Of a DNA stretch of 64,000 nt, positions 1 through 12,667 are shown piece after piece. The stretch is from Actinostola sp. cb2023. Taxonomy: Eukaryota; Cnidaria; Anthozoa; Actiniaria; Actinostolidae. Location: assembly GCA_033675265.1 (NCBI GenBank), contig JAUJYZ010001001.1, forward strand, positions 85,001 through 149,000. The letters run 5' to 3'. A program made the translations under genes and the position numbers. The notes beneath the pieces were generated by a model. That model saw nothing but the letters and a program-made list of their open reading frames with translations, was not told the DNA's origin and did not search any database. Numbering within the stretch: the first letter of the stretch is position 1; each line of letters opens with the position of its first letter.

Positions 1-1057
1 TTGTATCTAAACAGAATACACATAATGGATATTATAAAGGAAAGAAGAAACTACTAAAGCTGCAGTCAACTAAAGTTTGCTCATATTAAAAAATATAAGT
101 TGGACAAGTTAAGGCACTCCAAAATTCCCTAAAAGCTAAACAAATACCAGTCAAAGTAGCATGGTTGATTTGCCGACTTGATATAATTTTATTATGACCT
201 ACCTACTAGTGTTTATATAAATTATGCAATGGTTTATAGTTACCATGGAATTTATCCCATGCATCACTTGTATTTTCTAAATGTACACATGAGCCTAATT
301 TAGGCATTAAGATATTCCATGGTATACATGTATTACAAGTTACGAGTTCAAAACCATTGCATATAACTCATTTATAAATGCCACATCATAGAAAATATCA
401 GAACAAGCACAACTGCATCGTATCATGGGAAAGAAGTGTAGAATACAGCAGGATATACACCCTATGCATAAATGGTAGAATCGTAAAATCACATTCACTT
501 CGTTATTGGGAATATGTTACAGTAACATCTGACCATCTCTTTGAAGAAAGTGTTATCAAAAATGAACACACCAAATTTTAGGGCTGTACTATGCAATCTT
601 GAAAAGTTATAGTGACTTGAAATTACAAAGATTTGTGCCAGAAACTGGACTTTGGGCCTACCAGCCTCGTTTCCATGTATTTTGCACCTTTCAAACGCTT
701 ATTACTTTATGATGGTTTCATTTTTATTAATGCACTTTTGGGGTAATTACTAAACTGTGGATAATCTTTCAATCTATTATTTTACCTTTACTTAACTCGT
801 TATTCTTTCAGTTTATGCAAATTACATAAATCGATTTATGCATAGGGTGTATGTATTATGGCAATTCTGCTCTCGCTGTATTTTCAATGATGATAACACA
901 GCATACATAAAATGAAAGTGTTTAGGATTCAAGGTAGCATTGTGTAGTAAACTAAGCTCCTTCTTGTTGTTCATTATTTGTACCATGGCAGGAATTCTGA
1001 AAAAAGGATTCTGAAAAACCTGTCACTACTGAACCTGTATCTATCAGTAATACTTAC
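1..1057. other. Intron of the guanylate kinase gene, no further exon seen
   Basis: AT-rich sequence downstream (minus strand) of the P-loop exon. I looked for the next conserved guanylate kinase block (the HTTRxPRxGE segment) on the minus strand and did not find it, so the remaining exons probably lie outside the window. The stretch carries one inverted-repeat element (455-852), listed separately. Confidence 0.5.
455..852. mobile_element. MITE-like element with 19-bp inverted ends
   Basis: The sequence ATACACCCTATGCATAAAT at 455-473 returns as its exact reverse complement at 834-852. The 360 bp between them has no coding potential. This fits a small non-autonomous DNA transposon. No clear target duplication was identified, so the superfamily is open. 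Confidence 0.5.
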
Positions 1058-1169
1058 GCGACACACTAAAACCAAATTTATCTGAATGGTCGGTCAATAA
1101 CTTTTTTAATAAAGTACTTTTACCACAACCACTTGGCCCACACAGCACCAAAGGCTTGCTTCCTTTCAT
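1058..1169 (-). CDS. GUK1: Guanylate kinase, 5' coding exon (partial gene)
   Basis: Guanylate kinase phosphorylates GMP/dGMP with ATP to give GDP/dGDP in the cytosol. The exon encodes [19 protein letters not shown] followed by [27 protein letters not shown] is a perfect Walker A P-loop, and the following helix and 'KFGFSVS' match the start of eukaryotic guanylate kinases. In this family the next residues are the HTTR motif, which would be on the next exon. The exon ends at a good donor (cgc/GTAAGT, minus strand, 1056-1057). The start ATG at 1169 was chosen because it directly precedes the P-loop strand. The exon could instead begin at an AG acceptor near 1175 with a leader exon upstream. Other exons are not in the window. 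MAGUK proteins are unlikely because their GK domains have lost the P-loop. Confidence 0.82.
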
Positions 1170-1611
1170 GTTTCCTTCAAATAACAAAATACATTGGTAA
1201 GTTAAATATCACTAGAAAGTTGTTTGAATAAGTCTGCTTATACATGTACTATACATGTATTGTTATATTTCTCTGATACTGTATGCAAGAGAAGTAGGAG
1301 TATCGAATGGTCAAGGCGAGATTTTGCGAGACTCCGAGACAAGGCATATTTCCGAGACGCTTTTTCACCGATTTTCTTTGTTTTTAAAATTCGAGACTCT
1401 GAAACGACTTTTTGCAAATAAACGAGACTTCGAGACCCACTAAATTTGGGACCGAAATTTTGTGAGACTGACTTTTTGCGAGGAACATTCAACACCCCTA
1501 GAAGTATGGTCAATGTGGACATAATTGTCCAGTAAATTTTTGGAGTCTTTCAAACCACTCATACCACAATATTAACAGTCTTACATTACAAACTTACTCC
1601 AACAGGATATT

Positions 1612-3004
1612 TTACCAGTTACTTGTTTGGTTGCTATTCATCTGAATAAATGCATACAGCTTAGGACACCAGTCACTTTGAACAGGTGCATATATCACAT
1701 AAGCTGCAGCATTTGCATTCAACACAGCTTCAATAAGAAAGGGACAATTACAACTATATGAAAGATAAATAAATTACCTTTTTACAGTAACGTGTACATA
1801 TTGAATTTAGCAGTACTTCCAATAAATTATTGATACATGATGGCCCAATTAAACATATGAAAATGTGAAAAATTTATAAGCTTCATTTGGATATGTTTGA
1901 CATCAAGGACAATGATACGTAAATCTGTACACGTAACTTTTAAAAAGCTCTTATTCTAGAACGTTATACATGTAAGCTTAATTAAACAATCTCAACTCAA
2001 CTAGGGAGGGGTATTAACTATTCCCGGCGTATGCAATCGATAAAATCGATGATCGGAAATGCAATCGATAAATCGATATCAATCGATAAAATTAGTTAAT
2101 TGATATCGATTGATATCGGTCAATCGATAGCCAATCGATAGGTCACAAATTTTGTCCTCATCGATTGATATCGATCATCGATTGGCATCAATTGGCATCG
2201 ATTGTCAGCTACGGTGTTTGGTTTATACCGCGAATAAAGTGAATTGATCGATTTTTCAATTGATAAAAGGTCACAAATTTTCGGTTCATCGATTACCTAT
2301 CGATTATCAATATCAATCAATAAATTGATATCGATTGTTATCGATTAATATCGATTTTAATCGATCATCGATTGCATACGCCGGGTAACTATTAAGACTT
2401 AATGACATTTTCAAAAGGTATTTTCTAGTTGTAAATATATTGTATTAACATTATTTTCTAGTTATACGGCAGATACAGCGACTGTATCGATGTTTGTATT
2501 CTCCGTTTGACAGTCAGCCAAATCAGCTAATGCGGCTTGTAAGCTTAATACTTGTATAGCTGTAGTTTGTACACGAAGTACGTACACTACTCAGTTAATA
2601 TTTACATGTGCTGAAAGTGTACTTCGTTCCTTCGTACAACCGTTCAATCGGCCGAAAACAAGTACATTAAACCATAAAGTTTACAATCGGTTTGTGTCAA
2701 CGAGGGATTACAGTATAAAATCTAAATCTAAAGCAGGATACCGGTTCTTGACTCGTTTAAGCCAGCTGTCCGCTGCGTTTATAGCCATAACATATAGCAT
2801 ATTTTTCACAAAAAGATAAATCTGAATATTACCTTCTTTGCTGGTTTTACCAAATAACGACAGGCGGCACCCACTCTGGTATAAACCTATACGGAAGTAA
2901 ATTTTCCTCGATAAATCGACGACAAAATTACGGGACATGGAGAACATGAATACTTGACCAGAGCCTGCGATAACTATGGCCAGCAATAGTCCCATAGCAA
3001 CCAT
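1612..3004 (-). CDS. Small 77-aa hydrophobic protein, two exons, family unknown
   Basis: Minus-strand model: exon 1 at 2887-3004 (ATG at 3004) and exon 2 at 1612-1727 (stop TAA at 1612-1614). Exon 1 ends CGTATAG/GTTTAT and exon 2 follows TTATTGAAG, and the phases join (G + CT = Ala). The product begins MVAMGLLLAIVIAGSGQVF, a signal-anchor-like hydrophobic segment, followed by a basic stretch (SRNFVVDLSRKIYFR). It ends with a moderately hydrophobic part containing NANAAAYVIYAPVQ and a polar C-terminus. The length and topology suggest a small organelle or ER membrane protein, but I do not recognise the family. The gene lies head-to-head with the 3239 gene, 234 bp apart, and about 440 bp upstream of the guanylate kinase start on the same strand. 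The intron holds the MITE at 2023-2385. Confidence 0.5.
2023..2385. mobile_element. MITE with perfect 19-bp TIRs and 8-bp target duplication
   Basis: Left end CCCGGCGTATGCAATCGAT (2023-2041) is repeated as its exact reverse complement at 2367-2385. The flanks are identical 8-mers, TAACTATT (2015-2022 and 2386-2393), which is the target-site duplication. The inside is a degenerate array of ATCGAT/GATATCGAT words with no coding potential. An 8-bp duplication is typical of hAT elements, although the ends lack the usual CAGNG start. Confidence 0.8.
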
Positions 3005-3238
3005 AAGACTTTCTCAACAATTTGTTCGGTTTCTTTCAAGATACTGAGCATTAGAGACGAACAAAACTACCAAACAACAGAGTGCTTCGTTTCTTAATGA
3101 CGATAATCTTAACTTGATATAAAATTAAACACACAAAAATCAGGACAATTTCGAATTCCTCGTATTATCGGAAACGGATCGGATCGATTTTCGGCAAGTG
3201 TCGGCCAATTTTCGGAGAATGTTCGGAGTAGCAACAAA
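3005..3238. promoter_or_regulatory. Divergent promoter between the 77-aa gene and the mitochondrial-type membrane protein gene
   Basis: Two start codons face away from each other 234 bp apart, ATG at 3004 (minus) and ATG at 3239 (plus). The gap is locally richer in CG dinucleotides and carries repeated TCGG words (3170-3230). No TATA box stands out. A shared bidirectional promoter is inferred from spacing only. Confidence 0.45.
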
Positions 3239-6200
3239 ATGGCTTCCTTGATAAAAACTAGATTTGTTTCAAGAACCTTCAACTTTATTACTTCGCGTAT
3301 ATTCACAAGACGCTGCCTCAGCTCGAAGAATACATACTTTAAACAATACAAGCACAGAAGGAATCGTAAACTAAGTGATTTGGATGTTGAAGAAATTCTT
3401 TACCAGAAGGCAGGACAGGGTGACCATGGAACAGTTGTGTCTGGAGATGGTGGTGCTAATAAAATAGCTGAAGTAACTACTACTACTAGTAATTCATGGC
3501 ATTATTCAAAAGAAAGACTTAAATCCTTAAAGACAACGGAGAAAATGTAAGCAAGTCTAATGTCAGCTTTGGTTTAACACACAACTTTAATACTGAGAGT
3601 GAGAGGTAGCAATAGCTGATATCGAAGTTACACTCCAATGACTCTGAACAACGGTTTCAAGTCAAGGCTATCGGGTCAGAACAAAAACTTGACCCGATAG
3701 CCTCGTCTTGAAACCTTTGTTCAGAGTCATTGGAGTGTAACTTCGATATCAGCTATTAGGGGTACACGTGACGCGTGATTTGGCCCAAAAATGGCGCGTG
3801 AATTGTGTAAAACACTTTACAAACAATAGAAAAAAACGTGATCCGTGAATTTGCAAGAAAGAAGTGCATGAAACGATTCTTTTGAGTCGTGAAGCGTGAT
3901 CACAACCCCCCCTTTGCTACCCTGAGGTGGGGTATAAATCTTGTCTCCAGAGCCTGTCTTATCGTGAGTCACATGTTGTTTATGAGGGTAGTGTTATAGG
4001 GCAATTCTACTTAGCATTTTCACTTTTTGGTGGTCGTTTTTGTACTTCCCTCAACTCGGCCTCGCTTGTCATAAACCCCTTTTCAGGAACAATATGCCCC
4101 GAGTGAGGCTGCACTGTCCAGGTACATTGTATGTATGGTGCCAGAATTTGTGATACATGTAATTGGAAAGAAAAATGGACTGTGTTGCATCAGAAACTCA
4201 TAAGTGCTTGGATTGGATGCAACCAGAAACTCATAATTTGATATGCTGGAGCATGGAACCAGTGCTACATCTTTCAACCCACTTACGAGTTTCTGGTTGC
4301 ATCCAATCCAAACCCTGATTGTTTTATCAAAAATACATCACAATAGCAATATATGTAATCTGTGATTGCCTACCTGTACATAAATACTGATTTCCTTTCT
4401 CTTCCTGCACTATAGCTACCACACTGAACTACTATAGCTGTAATTAGCAAACCAACTAAACCTTAGAACCAACCAAGCAAACATTAGAATGCAAGAAACA
4501 TACCCCCCCCCCCCCCCCACACACACACACTTTTAGCCAAAAAGGTTGTCACAATATGTTGTTGTCTGATATATACTAGTCTACTAGCACTTTCAAGGGT
4601 GCTCCACAGTCCCTGCACAGTACATAAACTAATGCATCCATCTTTCATTACTTGGTTTGTAAGACTAATGCACCTGTTTTCCTATATTGCAGTATAGCTG
4701 TTGTTGCTGTTGTATTCATGCTTCTAGGGTATTTTGGGATCAAATGGATGGTGTCAGCTGGTATGTAAGACTGTGTTATATATACATGTATATCTATTAT
4801 TGCACTGACTAACTTTAATGTGCATGCTGATGGTGTCAGCTGGTATGTAAGACTGTGTTATATATACATTCTATTATTGCACTGACTAACTTTAATGTGC
4901 ATGCTGATGGTGTCAGCTGGTATGTAAGACTGTGTTATATATACATGTATATCTATTATTGCACTGACTAACTTTAATGTGCATGCTGATGGTGTCAGCT
5001 GGTATGTAAGACTGTGTTATATATACATGTATATCTATTATTGCACTGACTAACTTTAATGTGCATGCTGATGGTGTCAGCTGGTATGTAAGACTGTGTT
5101 ATACATGTATATCTATTATTGCACTGACTAACTTTAATGTGCATGTGCATGCTGATGGTGTCAGCTGGTATGTAAGACTGTGTTATATATACATTCTATT
5201 ATTGCACTGACTAACTTTAATGTGCATGCTGATGGTGTCAGCTGGTATGTAAGACTGTGTTATATATACATTCTATTATTGCACTGACTAACTTTAATGT
5301 GCATGCTGATGGTGTCAGCTGGTATGTAAGACTGTGTTATATATACATTCTATCTATTATTGCACTGACTAACTTTAATGTGCATGCTGATGGTGTCAGC
5401 TGGTATGTAAGACTGTGTTATATATACATTCTATTATTGCACTGACTAACTTTAATGTGCATGCTGATGGTGTCAGCTGGTATGTAAGACTGTATATATA
5501 TACATTCTATTATTGCACTGACTAACTTTAATGTGCATGCTGATGGTGTCAGCTGGTATGTAAGACTGTGTTATATATACATGTATATCTATTATTGCAC
5601 TGACTAACTTTAATGTGCATGCTGATGGTGTCAGCTGGTATGTAAGACTGTGTTATATATACATGTATATCTATTATTGCACTGACTAACTTTAATGTGC
5701 ATGCTGATGGTGTCAGCTGGTATGTAGACTGACTGTGTTATATATACATGTATATCTATTATTGCACTGACTAACTTTAATGTGCATGCTGATGGTGTCA
5801 GCTGGTATGTAAGACTGTGTTATATATACATGTATATCTATTATTGCACTGACTAACTTTAATGTGCATGCTGATGGTGTCAGCTGGTATGTAAGACTGT
5901 GTTATATATACATGTATATCTATTATTTGCACTGACTAACTTTAACATGCTGATGGTGTAGCTGGTATGTAAGATGTTCTATTATTGCACTGACTAACTT
6001 TAATGTGCATGCTGATGGTGTCAGCTGGTATGTAAGACTGTGTTATATATATATTCTATTATTGCACTGACTAACTTTAATGTGCATGCTGATGGTGTCA
6101 GCTGGTATGTAAGACTGTGTTATATATGTATCTATATGATACATTCTATTATTGCACTGACTAACTTTATGTGCATGCATGCTGATGGTGTCAGCTGGTA

Positions 6201-9200
6201 TGTAAGACTGTGTTATATATACATTCTATTATTGCACTGACTAACTTTAATGTGCATGCTGATGGTGTCAGCTGGTATGTAAGACTGTGTTATATATACA
6301 TTCTATTATTGCACTGACTAACTTTAATGTGCATGCTGATGGTGTCAGCTGGTATGTAAGACTGTGTTATATATACATGTATATCTATTATTGCACTGAC
6401 TAACTTTAATGTGCATGCTGATGGTGTCAGCTGGTATGTAAGACTGTGTTATATATACATGTATATCTATTATTGCACTGACTAACTTTAATGTGCATGC
6501 TGATGGTGTCAGCTGGTATGTAAGACTGTGTTATATATACATGTATATCTATTATTGCACTGACTAACTTTAATGTGCATGCTGATGGTGTCAGCTGGTA
6601 TGTAAGACTGTGTTATATATACATTCTATTATTGCACTGACTAACTTTAATGTGCATGCTGATGGTGTCAGCTGGTATGTAAGACTGTGTTATATATACA
6701 TTCTATTATTGCACTGACTAACTTTAATGTGCATGCTGATGGTGTCAGCTGGTATGTAAGACTGTGTATATATATACATGTATATCTATTATTGCACTGA
6801 CTAACTTTAATGTGCATGCTGATGGTGTCAGCTGGTATGTAAGACTGTGTTATATATACATTCTATTATTGCACTGACTAACTTTAATGTGCATGCTGAT
6901 GGTGTCAGCTGCATGCTGATGGTGTCAGCGGTATGTAAGACTGTGTTATATATACATTCTATTATTGCACTGACTAACTTTAATGTGCATGCTGATGGTG
7001 TCAGCTGGTATGTCAGACTGTGTTATATATACATTCTATTATTGCACTGACTAACTTTAATGTGCATGCTGATGGTGTCAGCTGGTATGTAAGACTGTGT
7101 TATATATACATTCTATTATTGCACTGACTAACTTTAATGTGCATGCTGATGGTGTCAGCTGGTATGTAAGACTGTGTTATATATACACATTCTATTATTG
7201 CACTGACTAACTTTAATGTGCATGCTGATGGTGTCAGCTGGTATGTAAGACTGTGTATATATATACATTCTATTATTGCACTGACTAACTTTAATGTGCA
7301 TGCTGATGGTGTCAGCTGGTATGTAAGACTGTGTTATATATACATGTATATCTATTATTGCACTGACTAACTTTAATGTGCATGCTGATGGTGTCAGCTG
7401 GTATGTAAGACTGTGTTATATATACATGTATATCTATTATTGCACTGACTAACTTTAATGTGCATGCTGATGGTGTCAGCTGGTATGTAAGACTGTGTGT
7501 ATATATACATGTATATCTATTATTGCACTGACTAACTTTAATGTGCATGCTGATGGTGTCAGCTGGTATGTAAGACTGTGTTATATATACATGTATTCTA
7601 TTATTGCACTGACTAACTTTAATGTGCATGCTGATGGTGTCAGCTGGTATGTAAGACTGTGTTATATATACATTCTATTATTGCACTGACTAACTTTAAT
7701 GTGCATGCTGATGGTGTCAGCTGGTATGTAAGACTGTGTTATATATACATTCTATTATTGCACTGACTAACTTTAATGTGCATGCTGATGGTGTCAGCTG
7801 GTATGTAAGACTGTGTTATATATACATGTATATCTATTATTGCACTGACTAACTTTAATGTGCATGCTGATGGTGTCAGTCAGCTGGTATGTAAGACTGT
7901 GTGTATATATAGACTGTGTTATATATACATGTATATCTATTATTGCACTGACTAACTTTAATGTGCATGCTGATGGTGTCAGCTGGTATGTAAGACTGTG
8001 TTATATATACATGTATTCTATTATTGCACTGACTAACTTTAATGTGCATGCTGATGGTGTCAGCTGGTATGTAAGACTGTGTTATATATACATGTATATC
8101 TATTATTGCACTGACTAACTTTAATGTGCATGCTGATGGTGTCAGCTGGTATGTAAGACTGTGTTATATATACATATCTATTATTGCACTGACTAACTTT
8201 AATGTGCATGCTGATGGTGTCAGCTGGTATGTAAGACTGTGTTATATATACATGTATATCTATTATTGCACTGACTAACTTTAATGTGCATGCTGATGGT
8301 GTCAGCTGGTATGTAAGACTGTGTTATATATACATTCTATTATTGCACTGACTAACTTTAATGTGCATGCTGATGGTGTCAGCTGGTATGTGGTAAGACT
8401 GTGTTATATATACATTCTATTATTGCACTGACTAACTTTAATGTGCATGCTGATGGTGTCAGCTGGTATGTAAGACTGTGTTATATATACATGTATATCT
8501 ATTATTGCACTGACTAACTTTAATGTGCATGCTGATGGTGTCAGCTGGTATGTAAGACTGTGTTATATATACATGTATATCTATTATTGCACTGACTAAC
8601 TTTAATGTGCATGCTGATGGTGTCAGCTGGTATGTAAGACTGTGTTATATATACATTCTATTATTGCACTGACTAACTTTAATGTGCATGCTGATGGTGT
8701 CAGCTGGTATGTAAGACTGTGTTATATATACATGTATATCTATTATTGCACTGACTAACTTTAATGTGCATGCTGATGGTGTCAGCTGGTATGTAAGACT
8801 GTGTTATATATACATGTATATCTATTATTGCACTGACTAACTTTAATGTGCATGCTGATGGTGTCAGCTGGTATGTAAGACTGTGTTATATATACATGTA
8901 TATATCTATTATTGCACTGACTAACTTTAATGTGCATGCTGATGGTGTCAGCTGGTATGTAAGACTGTGTTATATATACATGTATATCTATTATTGCACT
9001 GACTAACTTTAATGTGCATGCTGATGGTGTCAGCTGGTATGTAAGACTGTGTTATATATACATGTATATCTATTATTGCACTGACTAACTTTAATGTGCA
9101 TGCTGATGGTGTCAGCTGGTATGTAAGACTGTGTTATATACATATATATTCTATTATTGCACTGACTAACTTTAATGTGCATGCTGATGGTGTCAGCTGG

Positions 9201-12200
9201 TATGTAAGACTGTGTTATATATACATTCTATTATTGCACTGACTAACTTTAATGTGCATGCTGATGGTGTCAGCTGGTATGTAAGACTGTGTTATATATA
9301 CATGTATATCTATTATTGCACTGACTAACTTTAATGTGCATGCTGATGGTGTCAGCTGGTATGTAAGACTGTGTTATATATACATGTATATCTATTATTG
9401 CACTGACTAACTTTAATGTGCATGCTGATGGTGTCAGCTGGTATGTAAGACTGTGTTATATATACATGTATTCTATTATTGCACTGACTAACTTTAATGT
9501 GCATGCTGATGGTGTCAGCTGGTATGTAAGACTGTGTTATATATACATGTATATCTATTATTGCACTGACTAACTTTAATGTGCATGCTGCTGATGGTGT
9601 CAGCTGGTATGTAAGACTGTGTTATATATATGTATATCTATTATTGCACTGACTAACTTTAATGTGCATGCTGATGGTGTCAGCTGGTATGTAAGACTGT
9701 GTTATATATACATGTATATCTATTATTGCACTGACTAACTTTAATGTGCATGCTGATGGTGTCAGCTGGTATGTAAGACTGTGTTATATATACATGTATA
9801 TCTATTATTGCACTGACTAACTTTAATGTGCATGCTGATGGTGTCAGCTGGTATGTAAGACTGTGTTATATATACATGTATATCTATTATTGCACTGACT
9901 AACTTTAATGTGCATGCTGATGGTGTCAGCTGGTATGTAAGACTGTGTTATATATACATTCTATTATTGCACTGACTAACTTTAATGTGCATGCTGATGG
10001 TGTCAGCTGGTATGTAAGACTGTGTTATATATACATGTATATCTATTATTGCACTGACTAACTTTAATGTGCATGCTGATGGTGTCAGCTGGTATGTAAG
10101 ACTGTGTTATATATACATGTATATCTATTATTGCACTGACTAACTTTAATGTGCATGCTGATGGTGTCAGCTGGTATGTAAGACTGTGTTATATATACAT
10201 GTATATCTATTATTGCACTGACTAACTTTAATGTGCATGCTGATGGTGTCAGCTGGTATGTAAGACTGTGTTATATATACATGTATATCTATTATTGCAC
10301 TGACTAACTTTAATGTGCATGCTGATGGTGTCAGCTGGTATGTAAGACTGTGTTATATATACATTCTATTATTGCACTGACTAACTTTAATGTGCATGCT
10401 GATGGTGTCAGCTGGTATGTAAGACTGTGTTATATATATACTACTTTCTATTATTGCACTGACTAACTTTAATGTGCATGCTGATGGTGTCAGCTGGTAT
10501 GTAAGACTGTGTTATATATACATGTATATCTATTATTGCACTGACTAACTTTAATGTGCATGCTGATGGTGTCAGCTGGTATGTAAGACTGTGTTATATA
10601 TACATACATATCTATTATTGCACTGACTAACTTTAATGTGCATGCTGATGGTGTCAGCTGGTATGTAAGACTGTGTTATATATACATTCTATTATTGCAC
10701 TGACTAACTTTAATGTGCATGCTGATGGTGTCAGCTGGTATGTAAGACTGTGTTATATATACATGTATATCTATTATTGCACTGACTAACTTTAATGTGC
10801 ATGCTGATGGTGTCAGCTGGTATGTCAGACTGTGTTATATATACATGTATATCTATTATTGCACTGACTAACTTTAATGTGCATGCTGATGGTGTCAGCT
10901 GGTATGTAAGACTGTGTTATATATATATATATTCTATTACTTTAATGTGCATGCTGATGGTGTCAGCTGGTATGTAAGACTGTGTTATATATACATGTAT
11001 ATATTATTGCACTGACTAACTTTAATGTGCATGCTGATGGTGTCAGCTGGTATGTAAGACTGTGTTATATATACATGTATATCTATTATTGCACTAACTT
11101 TAATGTGCATGCTGATGGTGTCAGCTGGTATGTCAGACTGTGTTATATATACATGTATATCTATTATTGCACTGACTAACTTTAATGTGCATGCTGATGG
11201 TGTCAGCTGGTATGTAAGACTGTGTTATATATACATGTATATCTATTATTGCACTAACTTTAATGTGCATGCTGATGGTGTCAGCTGGTATGTAAGACTG
11301 TGTTATATATACATGTATATCTATTATTGCACTGACTAACTTTAATGTGCATGCTGATGGTGTCAGCTGGTATGTAAGACTGTGTTATATATACATTCTA
11401 TTATTGCACTGACTAACTTTAATGTGCATGCTGATGGTGTCAGCTGGTATGTAAGACTGTGTTATATATACATGTATATCTATTATTGCACTGACTAACT
11501 TTAATGTGCATGCTGATGGTGTCAGCTGGTATGTAAGACTGTGTTATATATATACATTCTATTATTGCACTGACTAACTTTAATGTGCATGCTGATGGTG
11601 TCAGCTGGTATGTAAGACTGTGTTATATATACATGTATATCTATTATTGCACTGACTAACTTTAATGTGCATGCTGATGGTATGTGTCAGCTGGTATGTA
11701 AGACTGTGCATGCTGATGGTGTCAGCTGGTATGTATATATATACATGTATATCTATTATTGCACTGACTAACTTTAATGTGCATGCTGATGGTGTCAGCT
11801 GGTATGTAAGACTGTGTTATATATATATATATCTATTATTGCACTATTATTGCACTGACTAACTGTTTATATGTACATGCTATTATTGCACTGACTAACT
11901 TTAATGTGCATGCTGATGGTGTCAGCTGGTATGTAAGACTGTGTTATATATACATTCTATTATTGCACTGACTAACTTTAATGACTAACTTTAATTGTCA
12001 TGCTGATGGTGTCAGCTGGTATGTAAGACTGTGTTATATATACATGTATATCTATTATTGCACTGACTAACTTTAATGTGCATGCTGATGGTGTCAGCTG
12101 GTATGTAAGACTGTGTGTATATATATATGTATATCTATTATTGCACTGACTAACTTTACTTTAATGTGCATGCTGATGGTGTCAGCTGGTATGTAAGACT

Positions 12201-12667
12201 GTGTTATATATACATGTATATCTATTATTGCACTGACTAACTTTAATGTGCATGCTGATGGTGTCAGCTGGTATGTAAGACTGTGTTATATACATGTATA
12301 TATTCTATTATTGCACTGACTAACTTTAATGTGCATGCTGATGGTGTCAGCTGGTATGTAAGACTGTGTTATATATACATGTATATCTATTATTGCACTG
12401 ACTAACTTTAATGTGCATGCTGATGGTGTCAGCTGGTATGTAAGACTGTGTTATATATACATGTATATCTATTATTGCACTGACTAACTTTAATGTGCAT
12501 GCTGATGGTGTCAGCTGGTATGTAAGACTGTGTTATATATACATGTATATCTATTATTGCACTGACTAACTTTAATGTGCATGCTGATTGCAGTGCCACC
12601 AAGCAAACAGACTGAACCACAGGGAGCCGAAACAAATGAACCAGCAACACAAGTACCAGCTTCATGA
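3239..12667 (+). CDS. 149-aa single-pass membrane protein with mitochondrial-type leader, three exons
   Basis: Exons 3239-3546, 4693-4760 and 12594-12667 (TGA at 12665-12667); the total of 450 nt stays in frame across both junctions. Exon 1 starts MASLIKTRFVSRTFNFITSR and continues with many Arg and Ser and no acidic residues for about 45 aa, the look of a mitochondrial targeting peptide. A polar region with SDLDVEEILYQKAGQGDHG follows. Exon 2 encodes almost only the membrane span (IAVVAVVFMLLGYFGIKWMV, about residues 104-123). Exon 3 gives a short polar tail ending TNEPATQVPAS. This suggests a mitochondrial inner-membrane protein, which is inference; I do not recognise the family. Splice sites are AT/GTAAGC, ttgcag/TATAG, CTG/GTATGTAAG and gattgcag/TGCC. 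Intron 2 is 7.8 kb of tandem repeat derived from this same donor region. Confidence 0.6.
3615..3753. mobile_element. Near-perfect foldback MITE, TA-flanked
   Basis: Two arms of about 65 bp (starting GCTGATATCGAAGTTACACT and ending with its complement) are separated by only a few bases, so the RNA or DNA strand would form one long hairpin. TA dinucleotides sit on both sides (3613-3614 and 3754-3755), as for Tc1/mariner-type insertions. It lies in intron 1 of the membrane-protein gene. Confidence 0.7.
3760..3922. repeat. Dispersed element, second copy at 46810-47032
   Basis: This stretch shares its segments with 46810-47032 in inverted order. Shared parts include the GTGACGCGTGATTTGGCC end, the GTGATC(C)GTGAATTTGCAAG middle and the CCCCCTTTGCTACCCT end. 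The copies have diverged. This one shows no clean target duplication. Confidence 0.55.
4208..4309. repeat. Inverted repeat with 27-bp arms
   Basis: GGATTGGATGCAACCAGAAA at 4208-4227 and onward pairs with TTTCTGGTTGCATCCAATCC at 4290-4309. It is a short foldback within intron 1 of the membrane-protein gene, and an imperfect extra copy of the AGAAACTCATAAG motif lies at 4193-4206. A run of C and CA repeats (4504-4530) follows downstream. Confidence 0.55.
4761..12593 (+). repeat. 7.8-kb intronic minisatellite, about 95-100 units of about 77-82 bp
   Basis: The whole intron is one head-to-tail array. The common unit is 82 bp (…GGTGTCAGCTG GTATGTAAGACTG … ATTGCACTGACTAACTTTAATGTGCATGCTG). A frequent shorter form of about 77 bp has ACATTCTATT in place of ACATGTATATCTATT. 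A few units carry small insertions or deletions (for example near 5940, 6900, 7880, 10940 and 11690-11880). Every unit contains the last 14 nt of the upstream exon, the donor GTATGTAAG, and a CTGAC/CTAAC branch-site-like word. The last unit merges into the real acceptor (gctgattgcag at 12583-12593). All open frames here are products of the repeat. Confidence 0.95.

Noticed and set aside
2039..2380. ATCGAT array as a replication origin or protein-binding cluster
   Set aside because: It is bounded exactly by transposon-type inverted ends and a target duplication, so it is the core of a MITE.
4761..12590. CRISPR-like array or coding repeat (NVHADGVSWYV peptides)
   Set aside because: The units are directly adjacent with no unique spacers, the host is eukaryotic, and the frame breaks constantly with unit-length changes. 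It is an intronic minisatellite.
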